64,000 nucleotides of DNA from Cryptomeria japonica (lineage: Eukaryota; Streptophyta; Pinopsida; Cupressales; Cupressaceae): positions 186,830,949-186,894,948 of the forward strand of contig NC_081411.1 of the NCBI RefSeq assembly GCF_030272615.1, written 5' to 3'. Under the pieces are notes generated by a model, which was not told the origin of the DNA, ran no database searches, and worked only from the letters and a program-made list of their open reading frames with translations. Made by a program: the position numbers and the translations under genes. Position 1 is the first letter of the stretch. The number at the start of each line of letters is the position of its first letter. This document shows, piece after piece, positions 22,650-34,542 of the stretch.

Positions 22650-22925
22650 CTCAGGGGGAGTAGTCAATGTTGGAGTTTAGTGGTTAAGAAGCTAATTCTA
22701 AAGGGGAGAGAATCTTTATTCCTGATCCTTTGTCATTGATGTCAAAGGGGGAGAGAAGCATGTGAAAAAATATATGGAAGAGAAGAGCATTTTGAGACTT
22801 GAGTTGTTTGTCAAAGGGGGAGTTGATCCTTATAATTTTGAGGGAGATTGCTGTGAATTCATTTCTTTCTTTGCATTGAATATTTTTCACATTCGTATGT
22901 TACCATCAATGCCAAAGGGGGACAT
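22650..22925 (+). other. Region with four polypurine-tract-like motifs
   Basis: CAGGGGGAG (about 22652), CAAAGGGGGAG (about 22744 and 22814) and CAAAGGGGGAC (about 22912) recur before the presumed 3' LTR. The last is the likeliest functional tract. Repeated tracts of this kind are described for the Sirevirus group of copia elements. Confidence 0.6.
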
Positions 22926-24250
22926 CATTAGAGGTTGGTTGATATGGAGCCATTGATGTCAACATATGAGAAGATTGACATATGGAAAAACTGACATATG
23001 GAGAGAATTCTTGGATAGAGGAATATGTTAAATATGTTCTCTTTGTATTCCAATGTCACAGTCAGATTGAATGAGTTGGTTTAGCCTATGTGTTGCAGAT
23101 GAGCTAATGTGGATTAAAGGGTTTCTAGTATATTGTTTGTAGATAGTTCATTCCCATTTGTAGAGTTCCATGTGATGTTTTGATCGGTTTATGAGGTCAG
23201 GTATTGTGGTTGGATATTCAGTTGTTCATGTTAATTGGTATTCTGGTTTGTGCTCCATATTGCTCCATAATTGCTATATCTTTAGTTGTGGGTGTGTTGG
23301 ACGTGTTTTGGATGTCGATGTGTGTCCTCAGTTTGACTGGTTCATGATTTGTAAATCCACAAGCGAATATTTTAGGTTGACATTCAATTATGATGGTGTT
23401 CTTGAGCTTTAGTACAAAGATGATAATGATTCTGGTAATTTGATTTTTTGTGGTTATTCTGGTGCAATCCACATTGCTTGTGAATATTTCTAGATCTTGT
23501 TCTATGTGTATTGGTGGGACACATTGATTATTGTACGCGTTATTGAATATTTTCTTTGTTCAGTGATGTTCTTCATGTTATGTGACATTCTTGATGTTGT
23601 AGCGTGTTGCGGATGATCGAGGCGCAATTGTAGGAGGTGTTGCGTGTTTGCGATATTGATTTAGGTCCAGACTATGTCTTAGCCGACATTATTTTGGTCT
23701 GCATGTATTGTTGTAGCATGTGAGTTTATTATCTTGTAATTTGTATTAAGGGTTTCACCGACCTTGAAATAGAGGTTGATGACTTGTATAAATGAGTGTA
23801 ATGATCATTAAGAGATATGATGTTATGTGTGAATATTGTATAAATAATTCAGTAGTTGGGAAGCTGTGCGAAGTTATGCGAAGAACTGTGTTGCACAGAA
23901 GATTTGACAGTGAGCTTAACTGGAACTGTACCCAGGCATATGGAGATGCTATTTTCATAATTCATGTAATCTACATTGTTGTTCGAATGCTTTTGTAAGT
24001 CAATGAGATTTCTTGTAAGGCAATGAGCCTTCCCTAAGGGTTGTAGTCTTTCTGGGTTTCTTATTTGAGCAGTGAGATCTAGGTAGTGTGCTTGAATGCA
24101 TATGCATTCCCCATTGTAATATTTGCATTTACTCCTAACAGGGTATTATCTCATTGTGGGTAGGTTCCCACTGTGTTTTTTCCCTTGTTACCCCTATTTT
24201 TGCACTCATTATTTTTTCTTACATTGGTATATTTGTGCCGAGATAATGTG
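22926..24250 (+). mobile_element. Probable 3' LTR sequence of the copia element (limits uncertain)
   Basis: It follows the last polypurine tract, is TG-rich and non-coding, and near 24060-24200 carries the AGCAGTGAG...TTCCCACTGTGTTTTTTCCC pattern seen near the ends of other copia LTRs here (43.2 kb, 54.3 kb). No matching 5' LTR exists upstream of 18409, so start and end cannot be fixed by comparison. A possible LTR end also lies near 26430-26489. Confidence 0.45.
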
Positions 24251-24405
24251 TGTTTAATTTAGCATAATTAATTCTCTTAAATTGTCATCTTTTTGCTTTA
24301 AGTCTGTATCGGACAATGCCTCTTCATGCCTAAGTGTTCGCATCTTTGAACCTTTTGTTTGAACCTGGAGTTAAATTCAAGATTTCATCGGTTCATCGGT
24401 TCATT

Positions 24406-24422
24406 GAGTCCTTGTGTGTATT
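24406..24422. repeat. Target site duplication of the SINE, left copy (17 bases)
   Basis: GAGTCCTTGTGTGTATT is repeated exactly at 24710-24726. Confidence 0.9.
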
Positions 24423-24709
24423 TTTATTTTTATTTTATTTTTTTATCAGTAATTGGTTGAAGCTTAAATAGCTTTTGACTAGAGCTATGAACCAGTGGGG
24501 ACACAGTAGGAGGCCCCATCCCCATTACATATCTTTGAATTATTATTATTATTATGTTTGATTAGATTGACCCCAAGACCTTCCCTATCCTATGGAAGGC
24601 CAAGAGTCACAGCTTAGAATTCCACTTCAGATGTCCCTATTGGGAATTGAACTTGGGTATCCACAGTGAGAACCCAATGTTTTAACCAATTAAGCTCAAC
24701 CCCTTGGAC
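24423..24709 (-). mobile_element. tRNA-derived SINE, apparently full length
   Basis: Read on the minus strand, the head is tRNA-like: GAGCTTAATTGGTTAAAAC resembles a pol III A box and AAGTTCAATTCCC a B box, about 35 bases apart. A unique body of about 200 bases follows, then an A-rich tail (T-rich at the left edge on the plus strand). Exact 17-base direct repeats flank it, as expected for LINE-driven insertion. SINEs are transcribed by RNA polymerase III and mobilised by a partner LINE. It lies in a block of GAACC/GGTTC repeats. Family name not assigned. Confidence 0.85.
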
Positions 24710-24726
24710 GAGTCCTTGTGTGTATT
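24710..24726. repeat. Target site duplication of the SINE, right copy
   Basis: Identical to 24406-24422. Confidence 0.9.
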
Positions 24727-25075
24727 ATGCCTTAGTTGCGGCAAGTCTAACTTGTGCAGAAAAGTCTGTGCAAAGAATGAACTTGAACCTTTGAACCTTC
24801 GTTGGTTCAAGAGTTCAAGGTTTAAAGGTTCAACGCACAAGAGAATATAAAGGCAAAGTGATTAATGAAGCATAATGTGGGTGAAGTCTGTAATTTTGAA
24901 CCTTCCGATTAAACCCCACGATTCAAAGGTTCAAAGTTCAACAGTTCATTTTGTTGTCAAAATTTCATGGGAAATGGATTTTTTCAGCTGAAAGTTATAA
25001 ATTTTTCTTCTGCATTGAACCTCCAAACCAACATAAAAAGGTTCAATGGTTCATTGGTTCAACGGTTCAGTCTGA

Positions 25076-26320
25076 CAGTCTAATTTTGCATATATATCCG
25101 CCAATCCAAAAATGCAGCCAAAACAAATTTGTGGATTATTTTAATCTGAGGACAACCCACCTAATATTTTGGTCTTAAATGTTCTCAGATTTAATTTCAT
25201 GACCATACGAGCTCACATAATATATTATTTTAATATTTTCTCACTGCAACAATATGGTTGGTAGGGCCAATTTACAAATGAGGTACCTTAATTTTGCGAG
25301 TTGTACAAAAATGGTTGAAAACCCATCTATAATTTTAATTATCACTACTCACAAATTTTCATGGTTCCAGCATGCCTAGGTAATCTATGGTGATTTTAAT
25401 AAAAAGTGGTTGTAGGAAAAAATAAAACTTTCATGTTCATTTATGTGCAACAATTTAAACATTTTAATAATGTTTTGAATCAGTTTGAAAGCAGCAATTT
25501 CACAGGAAGGTGAAAGGTTAAAAATAAATATTTTTGTAATCTTTTCCAAGAACCAGTTACATTAACTGAAAATATCTTTGAAAAAGCGAAGAGGATATAG
25601 ATGTAATGAAAATAAATAACTGGGGAATTCTTTTTTTGCTGTAAAAAAAAAAGAGAGGGCAGTGTAGTTTTTTTGGACTACACAGTTTTATTTTTTAGAG
25701 ATGTTGAGTCTGTGAGCCTACATTTTGGCATTGATGAAATAAAGAAGATTTTGTTGATTTGTGCATCTGTCAATATTTTCTTTTGATTGCCATGAGCTTT
25801 GTTTCTCTTGTAATTACCTTTCATTGTCTTTTATGTTATATCAATCTATGTATACGCATTTGATTCTGAAACTTTGATTTCAAAAATAATTTGTATATTG
25901 GAAAGAAATTTGTTGTTAGCTCTTTGCCTGGGCATTCTGATCCCCCTTGTCCTTTGAGGCATGAGAAAGACTCGATCAAAGTCCACGATATTTTCATTCT
26001 ATTGGAAAGGGTATTTTCGTGGGTGTGGGTAATTAAACTATGTTTTACTTATCTTCATTCACTTCATTTTAAATCAGTTTTTCACATCTACTTTCATGGT
26101 TATGGGTAGATGTTAGTTTACCTTTATTGCTTTCTGGTTAAAAGCATATTCAGAAAACATGCATTTTATCCAATGAAGGGAGTTGTACCTTCATATCAAA
26201 ATTCAGAGAGCACTTGCAATTTCCATTAACTGTTGGTTCTTTTTTTGTCTTTCAATTTGGGCATCTGGGAATCATTTTTGAAAGGTATTTAAGAAGGACA
26301 AATCTGTTAACCAACATCCC
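25076..26320. other. Unassigned spacer
   Basis: No supported gene. A short stretch at about 26220-26310 resembles 35800-35890 (TTGTCTTTCA and GGACAAATCT...TTAACCAA), just left of R2 copy C, which may mark an old shared repeat. Confidence 0.35.
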
Positions 26321-26489
26321 TTAACTGGGTTTTCCATGTCAAAATCTTGGTGTTATGTGTGTTATTGATGTGGTGTTGTTTCATGCTTTAAACTGTTAAT
26401 TATTAGATCTGATTTGTGGTTTAAGTTGTGGTAGTTTTTGTGCAAACTGATTCACCCCCGCTCTTAGTTTGTCGCATTGTTGCCAACAT
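26321..26489 (+). mobile_element. LTR 3'-end-like sequence
   Basis: GGGTTTTCCATGTCAAAAT, CTGATTCACCCCCGCTCTTAG and a closing GTTGCCAACA match the layout of LTR ends at 43.4, 48.6 and 35.5 kb. The LTR it belongs to may be the one starting at 22926, split by 2 kb of later sequence. This is inference. Confidence 0.4.
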
Positions 26490-28100
26490 CCACAACCTTG
26501 TCGATGGTCGATATATGACTCAAATATTTCAAAATTTTCTAAGAGCTCGCCAAAAGAAAAGAAAGAAAAGAGATAACATATCAAAAAGAAGAAGAATGGA
26601 AAAAAGTGGAGGAAGATAAAGGTTTGAAACCTTTTTTAGACTTCACTAGGATTTCAAGAACATAGCCGAAGTCTAATGCCCTTTTCAAAAAGCATATTTC
26701 AAAATTGGTCTCGAGCTACCCTGCATTAACGAATATTAGAGTTGAGGTAGGTGGAGCAAATGTGAAGGTATAATAAAGGAAAAACACCCAAATTACTCAT
26801 TTCAAAAGCAATTACACGCAAATATTGAGGATTTGGAGAGCATTAAGGGCAAGATTAAGGCAGAGAATTTGGGAGTGAACTAGAGCAGGAATTTCTTCAC
26901 CAGTCTATCTCTAAATTATCCAGAGTGGTAAGTGCTCATCCTTGGTCATCTAGTAGCTATCTTTATCACTTGTATCAAGCAATTTATTTTAAAACTTTCA
27001 AAAAAAAAATTAGAGAAATCAAGGCATTACTTTGCCAAACTTTTCCTAGAATTGAAAGGTAATAGTTTTGAAGCTAAAGTATTGAAAATGAAGTATATGT
27101 TGGGAAAATTGTGTCTCAACCTTGCATTTACCTGAGGTTACTATTTATAGTAAGTTTTAATTTAAGAACTAAATGTTGTGAAATTCTCCCATAAGCTTCT
27201 GGTTGGTTAGATAAGCATACCGGTAAAGTTTTGTCACAAGATCGTAGCTAGTTTTGAAGATATTAAAGTTTTTATTTTGGAGGGGTGCGATTAAAGGTTT
27301 AAACTTAATTTTGTTGACTTTAGACCCTCTGAAATGGCCTAAAAAGTGGGTGTAACGGTGTAGATATTTTCAAGGCAATAGATCACTTCACAAGCTTTTC
27401 GACACTTCAAATGGTTCATCAATCGGACATACGACTCGCAAGTTATGGCCTCCTGGAGTTTGTAGTCCTGAAATAGGAAGTATAATTTGCATGAGACACA
27501 TAAATGAGTTGTAAAAGGGAGGGACATGTTTTGTTGTTTGTTTTAACACATCATAGGGCATCTATATTGGAGATAAGGTTGGCTATACTTTATTGGGTGG
27601 TTTCAGCCCATGGTTGTGTAATATTGTTTGATGGTTTCTTGTATTGTATCTCCTATATATGAGGTGTGTGAGATAGGGGTTGGGTGTAAGAGTCTTATGG
27701 CTATTGAGTTACCTCTGAATCTTTCATTAGTGGTACTCCTGGGAAGATATTTCTCTACAAGTATATTGTAGTATGTTTTTCATTGTTGAATAAAATATTG
27801 GGTGGCTTTTGGAGTGTGGGGTTTTTCTCCTAAAAGGGTTTTCCCCAGAATCCCCACGTAAATCACTATGTTATGGTTTGAATGTTGTTATGTCTATTTC
27901 TATTTTCTGTAACTATTGTGATGATCTATAAAAAAAAATGCATTACCCTCCTCTCAAGGTTAGTGTAGGAAGTTGTTTTGTTACTTAACTTCCTTACAAC
28001 ATAAGCATTTGGGATATGATCACTTATCTGGGTTAGATAGTACATTACCTAAAATAGGGGATAAAAGATTAGGGCACATTAATCATAGAGATTTTTGGGA
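26490..28100. other. No gene; LTR-like stretch at about 27530-27960
   Basis: About 27530-27960 contains GGGGTTTTTCTCC and GGGTTTTCCCCAGAATCCCCACG, typical of the right part of copia LTRs, and ends near CCTTACAACA. No target duplication or partner found. The rest shows nothing I can name. Confidence 0.35.
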
Positions 28101-28115
28101 ATGGGTAAATAGCCA

Positions 28116-28590
28116 AATAAACATCCCATTACCCAAAGGTTAGCAGAGATTGGCCTCCTTGAAGCTGGTGCATTCCCAGTGACCATACAATGTACTGATT
28201 TGGTGTTATAATGCACCAATCATTAGAATCCTTGAGTACCAAGGATATTAGGATGAGTAATGACAAGATAATAATCACTCTGGATAGAGCTACGATCAAT
28301 GGGTGTTTCAGGTTGCCTACTACAAAATATGCAAATTTGGGTAGAATAGCACAAATAGACATCCCACCACCTAAACGTTAGTAGAGAGCAACCTCCTTGA
28401 AGCTACTCCATTCCTAGTGACCATACAATAAATTGATTTGGTGCTAGAATGCATCAATCACTACAATCCAAGTACCAAGGAGATTAGGACGAACTTGATG
28501 ACAAGCTATTGATTGCTCTAGACAAAGTTATAATCAGTGGGTGTTTCAAGCTGCCTAAAAGGGTGGAATATGCAGATTTTGACTTCACAA
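28116..28590. repeat. Tandem duplication of about 235 bases
   Basis: 28116-28350 and 28351-28590 match: CATCCCA, CCTCCTTGAAGCT, AGTGACCATACAAT, GTACCAAGGA and ATCAATGGGTGTTTCA-type words recur at the same offsets. The second unit leads directly into the accessory ORF remnant. Confidence 0.75.
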
Positions 28591-29980
28591 TTTCGTAGTG
28601 GCATTTCAGTATGAAGAAAAGGAATTGTACAAATATAATTGCTAGAGAATGGTTTGCAATTCCAAGGAAAGGCAAGTCTCAATTGCCTAAAAACTTGCAT
28701 AAATCTCATTTAAAGGGGGAAATCGCACATATTATTTTTTTTTTGCAAAAGTTAAAGGGTAACATGAATGCTCATGATTTCAAAGAATGGATGTACTTCT
28801 TAGCGTAGATCATTTGTGCATGGAAAAATTACTTGGATTGGGCTAGTCTGATCAGCGGCAAACTTTGTTACATAGTTTCCATCTTTATTGTTAATAAATT
28901 TTTCTATATGTCCTCCTACCTTTTCTATGCACAAGATTGTGGTCTGGACTAAGTCATTTTTAGAAATTTGATGATCATTTTCAAATATTCAATTATCATC
29001 TTGATTTTCAATTGAAGAAGAGCTACTCTTAGTTTAGGAGACTAAATGATGTGTTTAACATGATGTTAGTCAGGGAACTTCAAGGGGATTTGGGAAAAAG
29101 GATTTCTCTTGAGGCCATTCAATTGATCAATCACTATGGGAGTCACTTCTTTGAGTTCCAAAGATTCACCTACATCAAAGTAGGAGGTTTTGATGGGTTT
29201 CCCCATAAATTGCCAACTATGCCAAAGACAAATTTATCCTATTTGAGATTTGTAGACAAGTCTAAGAGGTAAACACTCAAGATGTGTTGAGAGGAAAAAA
29301 TAAGGAATCTAATTCCCCATTGGAATTGGGCACTATTTATGTAAATCTCAATTAGATGCCCTCAACATTGAACTTGGGTTCTTGTCAAGTATATTGTCTC
29401 CACCTATGACATGAGATTCCCTTTTGATAACAAAGATTTTTTGAAGAATAATTTGTACCTTGAACCTAGATTTCATCATTTTCCACAAATGGAGGATTAT
29501 TAGGCGAATTTCTTAGATAGCTATGAGGTAAGAAAAAGAAGTTGGATGAAAATGACATTAAGATAGGTAACATTTTAATTAGGATGAGATATTGATGGTG
29601 TAGAGGATGATGAATCTAACTTAGTTGATCCTATTTATACTTGTTATATTTAGATGCAACCCATGGTTCCCATAGAATTGAACCTTCAAGAACATAAAGA
29701 CCTTTAGTCAGGGAATGTTGTGGTTCTCAAAAGGTCGCAAATTTGGTTGACTAATAAGAAGGCAAAAGCCTCAAAGGTGTATATACTAAGAGTGGATAGA
29801 AAGCTGGAGGGCAACCTAACCCAATTTTAGTGGTAACTTCATCTTCTACAATATATGTCCTTACATAAAAAATTGTTGTCATAGAAGGAAGTGGAGGTGG
29901 CTATGAGCCACCCAAGAAGAGAAATATTCCTAAAGATACCTATGGGTTGGCCCACCGAAGGACACGGGTATAGATAAGAA
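28440..29980 (+). pseudogene. Accessory ORF family A, copy 1, N-terminal half (unrecognised)
   Basis: I do not recognise a characterised protein. Frames at 28611-28808 and 29051-29272 correspond in order to pieces at 39382-39535 and 39655-39830: a W-M helix block, then FYMSSYL (versus FYMTPYLIYLL), then a V-R-E-L-Q-G-D-L-G-K-R block, then FTYIKVGGF...PHKLP (versus FTYMRVVGC...PYKLPQYP). Two diverged loci sharing the same order of blocks means a real ancestral protein. Many stops and shifts show it is dead. It may be an LTR-element accessory ORF; resemblance to the 'putative plant transposon protein' type of domain is a suspicion only. Confidence 0.5.
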
Positions 29981-29984
29981 AACT

Positions 29985-30341
29985 AAGCACACTAAGAAGT
30001 AAAAAGAAAAGGAAGCTAAGAAGGACAAAGGTAAGGAGAAGAAAAATGAACAAGAAAGATAAATTAAGGTTATGGAAATAGACTCTTCTATTCCTTCACA
30101 ATTTTCTAAGAGAAATCCTTTGAAAGATACGATCCCTCCTTTCTTTCCATCTAATTTACAAAAATTAACAAATACTCCTCTTAAAAGAACTCTTCATTTT
30201 TCTCCTGATTATTTGTCACAAGCTTTTGGTTCTACTTTTTCTCCATCTTGGTTAGAAAATATATTAACTAAAAAGAGGAAAATTATACTAGATAGCCTAC
30301 TAGAAGATAACATAGTGAGACCATGGTGCAAGAGCACCTAG
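29985..30341 (+). pseudogene. Basic linker and 89-aa open segment of accessory ORF A copy 1
   Basis: A Lys-rich stretch (29990-30062) is followed by an open frame from 30072 reading MEIDSSIPSQFSKRNPLKD at its start and PSWLENILTKKRK near its end. In copy 2 the corresponding place is likewise a basic, low-complexity linker. Function unknown; the frame ends as homology would be expected to continue, and the next related piece is at 32868. Confidence 0.35.
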
Positions 30342-32867
30342 GCCTCATTTTCATCACAGGTTTGATAGCAAGTTTGGTTTTTATTGGTTTTAAATTGGAA
30401 AGTTGTCTAAGATGTTTTTGAAGTTGTTCTAGGTTGTTTGGATGAGTTTTGAACTCATTGTGTGATCATGTTTCCTGTTTTCATCTTTTTGCTCAAAGTT
30501 GCCAGTTTGGAGTTGCTTGGCAAAATGTTGTCAAAAGTGAGTTTTCAGTATGTTTTTCTTGTGGAAAGTTCTTAGACATGTTTGGTGTTTGGTTTTTAGG
30601 TGTGAATAGTGTTTTTAGGTGATTTGTAATCTTTGAGGTCAACCTTGCATCATCTAGGCATTAAAACTTGTCATTTTAGACATGAAAGTGTCAAATTTGA
30701 GTGCTCTTGGACATGTACCTATCCATACAAGAGGATAACTGACATGTAGAGGTATTTATTCTCTTTTTTTAACCATTTTAAGGGTTGATCATTCGAAGTT
30801 ATGAAGCATTTTGCAAACTTGCACTAATTTTTACCTTATTTTCCCTATGTTTTGACTCCATTTGAGTAGCAATCTGTACACCTGCTGTATGTGGCCATAC
30901 TATTTTTGTAATTTTTAGTTCTCTTATGTTTCCTGAAGCTTTTCCCTTTGGTGGCATTTAATTTCATTAAGTTTTGAGTTTTGTGCAAAAATATTTAGTT
31001 TTGACAATTTCACTGCCTTGTCTAGGAAATTGGTAAGGATGCTTGACCAACTTGGCTTCTTGAGGCCCTAAATGCTCATGGATTCCCAAGAACTAGTTGG
31101 TAAACTTGTAAGATATGTACATACTTGTTTTGATTTCAATAGTGCAGGTGTAAGGAGTTTTGTGGCCATGGAGCCCTAGGCAAGTGTGCCATTTGGCTAG
31201 GGTCTTTCAAGAAGTTTGATGCTTTGCTCTTCCATAGCAAATGCACTCATCAGATTATCAAACCTATTTTGATGTTTGAGTTTGAATGTAAAGGTAAAGA
31301 GGCTTTCTAAGCTATAATGAGGATGATTGCATTTTCAATTTGTGAAAATGATGTAAAAAATAGTGAGTCATTGTTTTGGAGTTGATTTCCATTCACTTGC
31401 TTCCTCTCCACCATTTATTGGAGTTGGTAAAGCCTTGTACCTCCTTCTAATTGCTTGAAAACAAGAACAAGGAGTGGTTTTTTGGTCTTTTCCATGGGTT
31501 TGAGGTTGCCAAGATCAATTAATGATCCTTGAGGCAAAATTGTAATGCCCAGCTGGCTACCACAGTCAACTATGACTGTTTTTTGCATTTTTGTTGAAGA
31601 TGTTTATGTATTCTTCCTTTTCCAAACAGTAGGTATGAAGGACAAAAAATATCCAAAGGCAGAGAAATGAATAAAAGCACCAATTAGACCTTAAAAAAAA
31701 GAGTTTTGACAGTGTAAAGTGCAGGTCCAAAGTGAAAAAGCAATGAGAAGGCAAAATGCAGCCATAATTAACTTGACAGTGAACAACTTATTGTTTTTTA
31801 ATTGCCTAATGCCTTTTGTGAAGCGCTAATGTGATTCTCTTGTGTCTCTCATGATAGACATGTTCTCATGTTCTAGAATGTAATTGGTTTTCATACTAAA
31901 GAAGTGTTTGTAGATAGCAATAATGGAAAAGTTGTCAATGTTGCATGCTCCTTATGAGCAACTTTTGTAAATCTTGTTTCCTAACCCTTGGAAGGTGTAA
32001 AAACTGTCTTTTCATGGCCTAATTAGCATGTAACATGGTAGAACCAAGTTTGTATGGTTCATATTGAAGGTTTCCAACTTGTTAGTCAATATTTGCCACC
32101 AAAACCCTTACTAACCCTCCTTTTTGCACCCATTTTTGGGACAGTCATGGAGAAGGCCTAATGGTCCCCAAAACTTTGATAATCTTCAAGAACTCCCAAA
32201 AGGGTATCTATATATGAGATTCTTTTAGTCTGGAAGTTCATCGTTGAAGCAGGGTGAGCACAAAACCCCAAAAGGAGGGCTAATTCCTTGTAGCCCGTTT
32301 TAGGCCTAAAAATTGGTTTTTGTCAAATTGGGTGCACCAAAGAGGGTTTTAAAGCATAAAAACCATTAAATCCAGTTGAGACAAGTTGTTCTTGCATACA
32401 TTGAACATATTTGGTGAGGTAGACTCCATAAGTTGGTTGTAGCACTTGAGAAGGATCACTACACTCCAAAATGTAGAAGGCCAAAGACACCCATGGGGGT
32501 ATAACTTTACACAAACTTGCAATCCAATAAAAGAAGACCTTGTGTTGTCAAAGAACAGTTCAAGACAGAGGAATGAATGCCAATTGGGTGAGTAAGGTGT
32601 TAGATTACCAAGCTAGAGAAACTATGGAGTTGAAGCCCTTGAGCAACCAAGAAGTTTTTGTCTTAGGGAGGTGGAACAAGGAAAGTTGCTAGGTTGTCTA
32701 TAAACTAGTTTGCACTCTGATTTAAGTAACAAAACCTTGAAACTAGCAAGGACCTATTACTTAGTGAACATACAAGCCACTTGGGCAACCCACTTGCACT
32801 ACCTCCCTATCAGACCACTTCTAAATAGGTTCCCTAAACCCAAATTTAGCTTAAAACTACTTCCAGG
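30342..32867. other. 2.5-kb stretch separating two parts of accessory ORF A copy 1; possible LTR insertion
   Basis: No coding frame supported. TATCTATATATGAG near 32205 looks like a TATA box, and the sequence is pol-free, so a solo LTR or a short insertion splitting the ORF is possible. I could not match its ends or find a target duplication. Confidence 0.3.
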
Positions 32868-33990
32868 TTGATGGAGGGTGATGATGAGAACTTGTTTGTA
32901 GAAATTGCACACCCCTTAATACAAAAGCATCCAAGTCATGCTACTAGAATTGACTACAATTTGACTAAGGTAGATATGGAGGCACTGAGAAGAGATGGAG
33001 ATGTCCGTCACTTTCAAGTGACTGCTACTAGACTGGTAAGGAGGACAAAAAGAGAAAAGAATAAAGACAAGCTAAAGAAAGAAAATTTATTGTTTACCAA
33101 TTTTTTAAATTCACTAGCCAATACTTCTACACAAACTATCAATTCATCTAAGACATCCTTTGATCCAAATTTAGAGGTGAGGAAAAAAATGGTAGAAACG
33201 TTCATAGAGATAGCCACTTTGATAGGACCACTCAAGAATGGATCAAAGATTTGAAGGTCAAAGGACCTCCTTTTATTGAATAAAGGTGTATGATAATTTG
33301 ATCCTAACAAGGAAAGGAGTAAACATAGAAATAGCCAATACCAAACATGAAGAAACTACATGGTCATAAATAGGTGGACAACTCAAAGAGATTGTGGATA
33401 TGGGGATGGACAAAGTTGTAGTTAAGAAAATTGTCCGAGATACAAATGACACTAGATGTGTCCTATGAAGAGAGAGCATCAAGTGGAAGGATAACTTTTT
33501 TAAGCAAAACATCAAGGAACAAAGAAAGTTGTTGAGAGATTGCAACTGGATGTTGGCAAACATCACCAAAGAATTCATTGACATTGATTGTTAACTAAAA
33601 AAGAAGAAGAATTTTAGTAATACCACCATAAAGAACTAAAGGATGAGTTTCAGAAATTGATTGATGAATTCTCATATGAGAAATCTTTTAACTAAGAGAT
33701 TCTAAAAAAAATGGTGAGAATTGAATTTTCTTTGTTCTGGTATGATAGCCATCCTAAAAGCTTCACCATTAGAATAGAGGTTGTTCATCAAAACAAGGCT
33801 CTATAGAGGCTTGGGACTCAAAGAGTGCTCATCCCTTAGCACTCAAAAATTCCATGGTGATTCAAGATCTCAAGGATTTTAAGGCCCATTTGGCAAAACA
33901 AAACAAAAAAATCAGGATGGTGGGGCCAATGACAACTCATGACAACAACCAACTCAACCTTAGTCATCTTCTATCATTTTATAAAGTTTT
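32868..33990 (+). pseudogene. Accessory ORF family A, copy 1, C-terminal half (basic/coiled-coil), unrecognised
   Basis: Frame 32868-33254 gives 128 residues beginning MMEGDDENLFVEIAHPLIQK, with an R/K-rich block TRLVRRTKREKNKDKLKK. Decayed helical sequence with many Lys, Glu and Leu continues to about 33990. Its counterpart in copy 2 is probably the region at 41490-42540, which also has a basic block followed by helical sequence; the match is weak. No catalytic motif is visible. Confidence 0.35.
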
Positions 33991-34542
33991 AATGTTTTAT
34001 ATTTATTCAAAATTTTATTTAAATTATTCTTTTTAAAATAATTAGTTTAAAAAGACTCTTGGACAATTACATTTGAAGGCACTAAAAATATGTAATTATA
34101 GAACTATTGAAGGGTCTAAAAATATTGATCCATGTTGCTTGTAGTGAAAGAGTGAGAAACGATTAGATATAGGATCAATACATTTTTCTTGGTTCCTTAC
34201 AGAATTTGTTTGTATTTGAGAATATGCAATAGAGTGTGCTACTTAAATATTTATTTTAAGTTTGAGTGGATAATTTTGAATCTTGTCTCCTTTGTGAATA
34301 TAATGTTAATCAGACTAGCATTCTTTTCTTTTTAGGATTAGTAAATTTTAAAACATCAAGTTATTCATGTTGTAAATATGATGGATTAGTTATGAGCAAG
34401 ACTAGAGGTTTTCTTTGCCTGGTTCTTTCCTACTAGTGCTCTCTGAACCAGGATTGTATAAATATTATAATTAATAAAATTAGTGGTCTTCCACTTTTAT
34501 TGAAAAAAAGAATATATATGATGGATGCGGATGAGATGGTAT
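33991..34542. other. AT-rich spacer
   Basis: No gene or repeat recognised. Confidence 0.4.

Larger units (their letters stand above)
24340..25075. repeat. Cluster of opposed TTGAACC and GGTTCAA motifs
   Basis: Blocks near 24345-24405, 24780-24832, 24897-24950 and 25015-25070 each begin with GAACC-type words and end with GGTTCAA-type words, so each can fold on itself. The SINE has inserted in the first block. Confidence 0.6.

Noticed and set aside
24640-24709. tRNA gene on the minus strand
   Set aside because: Only A- and B-box-like words remain, no full cloverleaf can be drawn, and the sequence is the head of a SINE with a tail and target duplications.
30342-32867. A host gene between the two parts of accessory ORF A copy 1
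   Set aside because: No frame longer than about 63 codons and no splice-compatible set of protein-like pieces was found.
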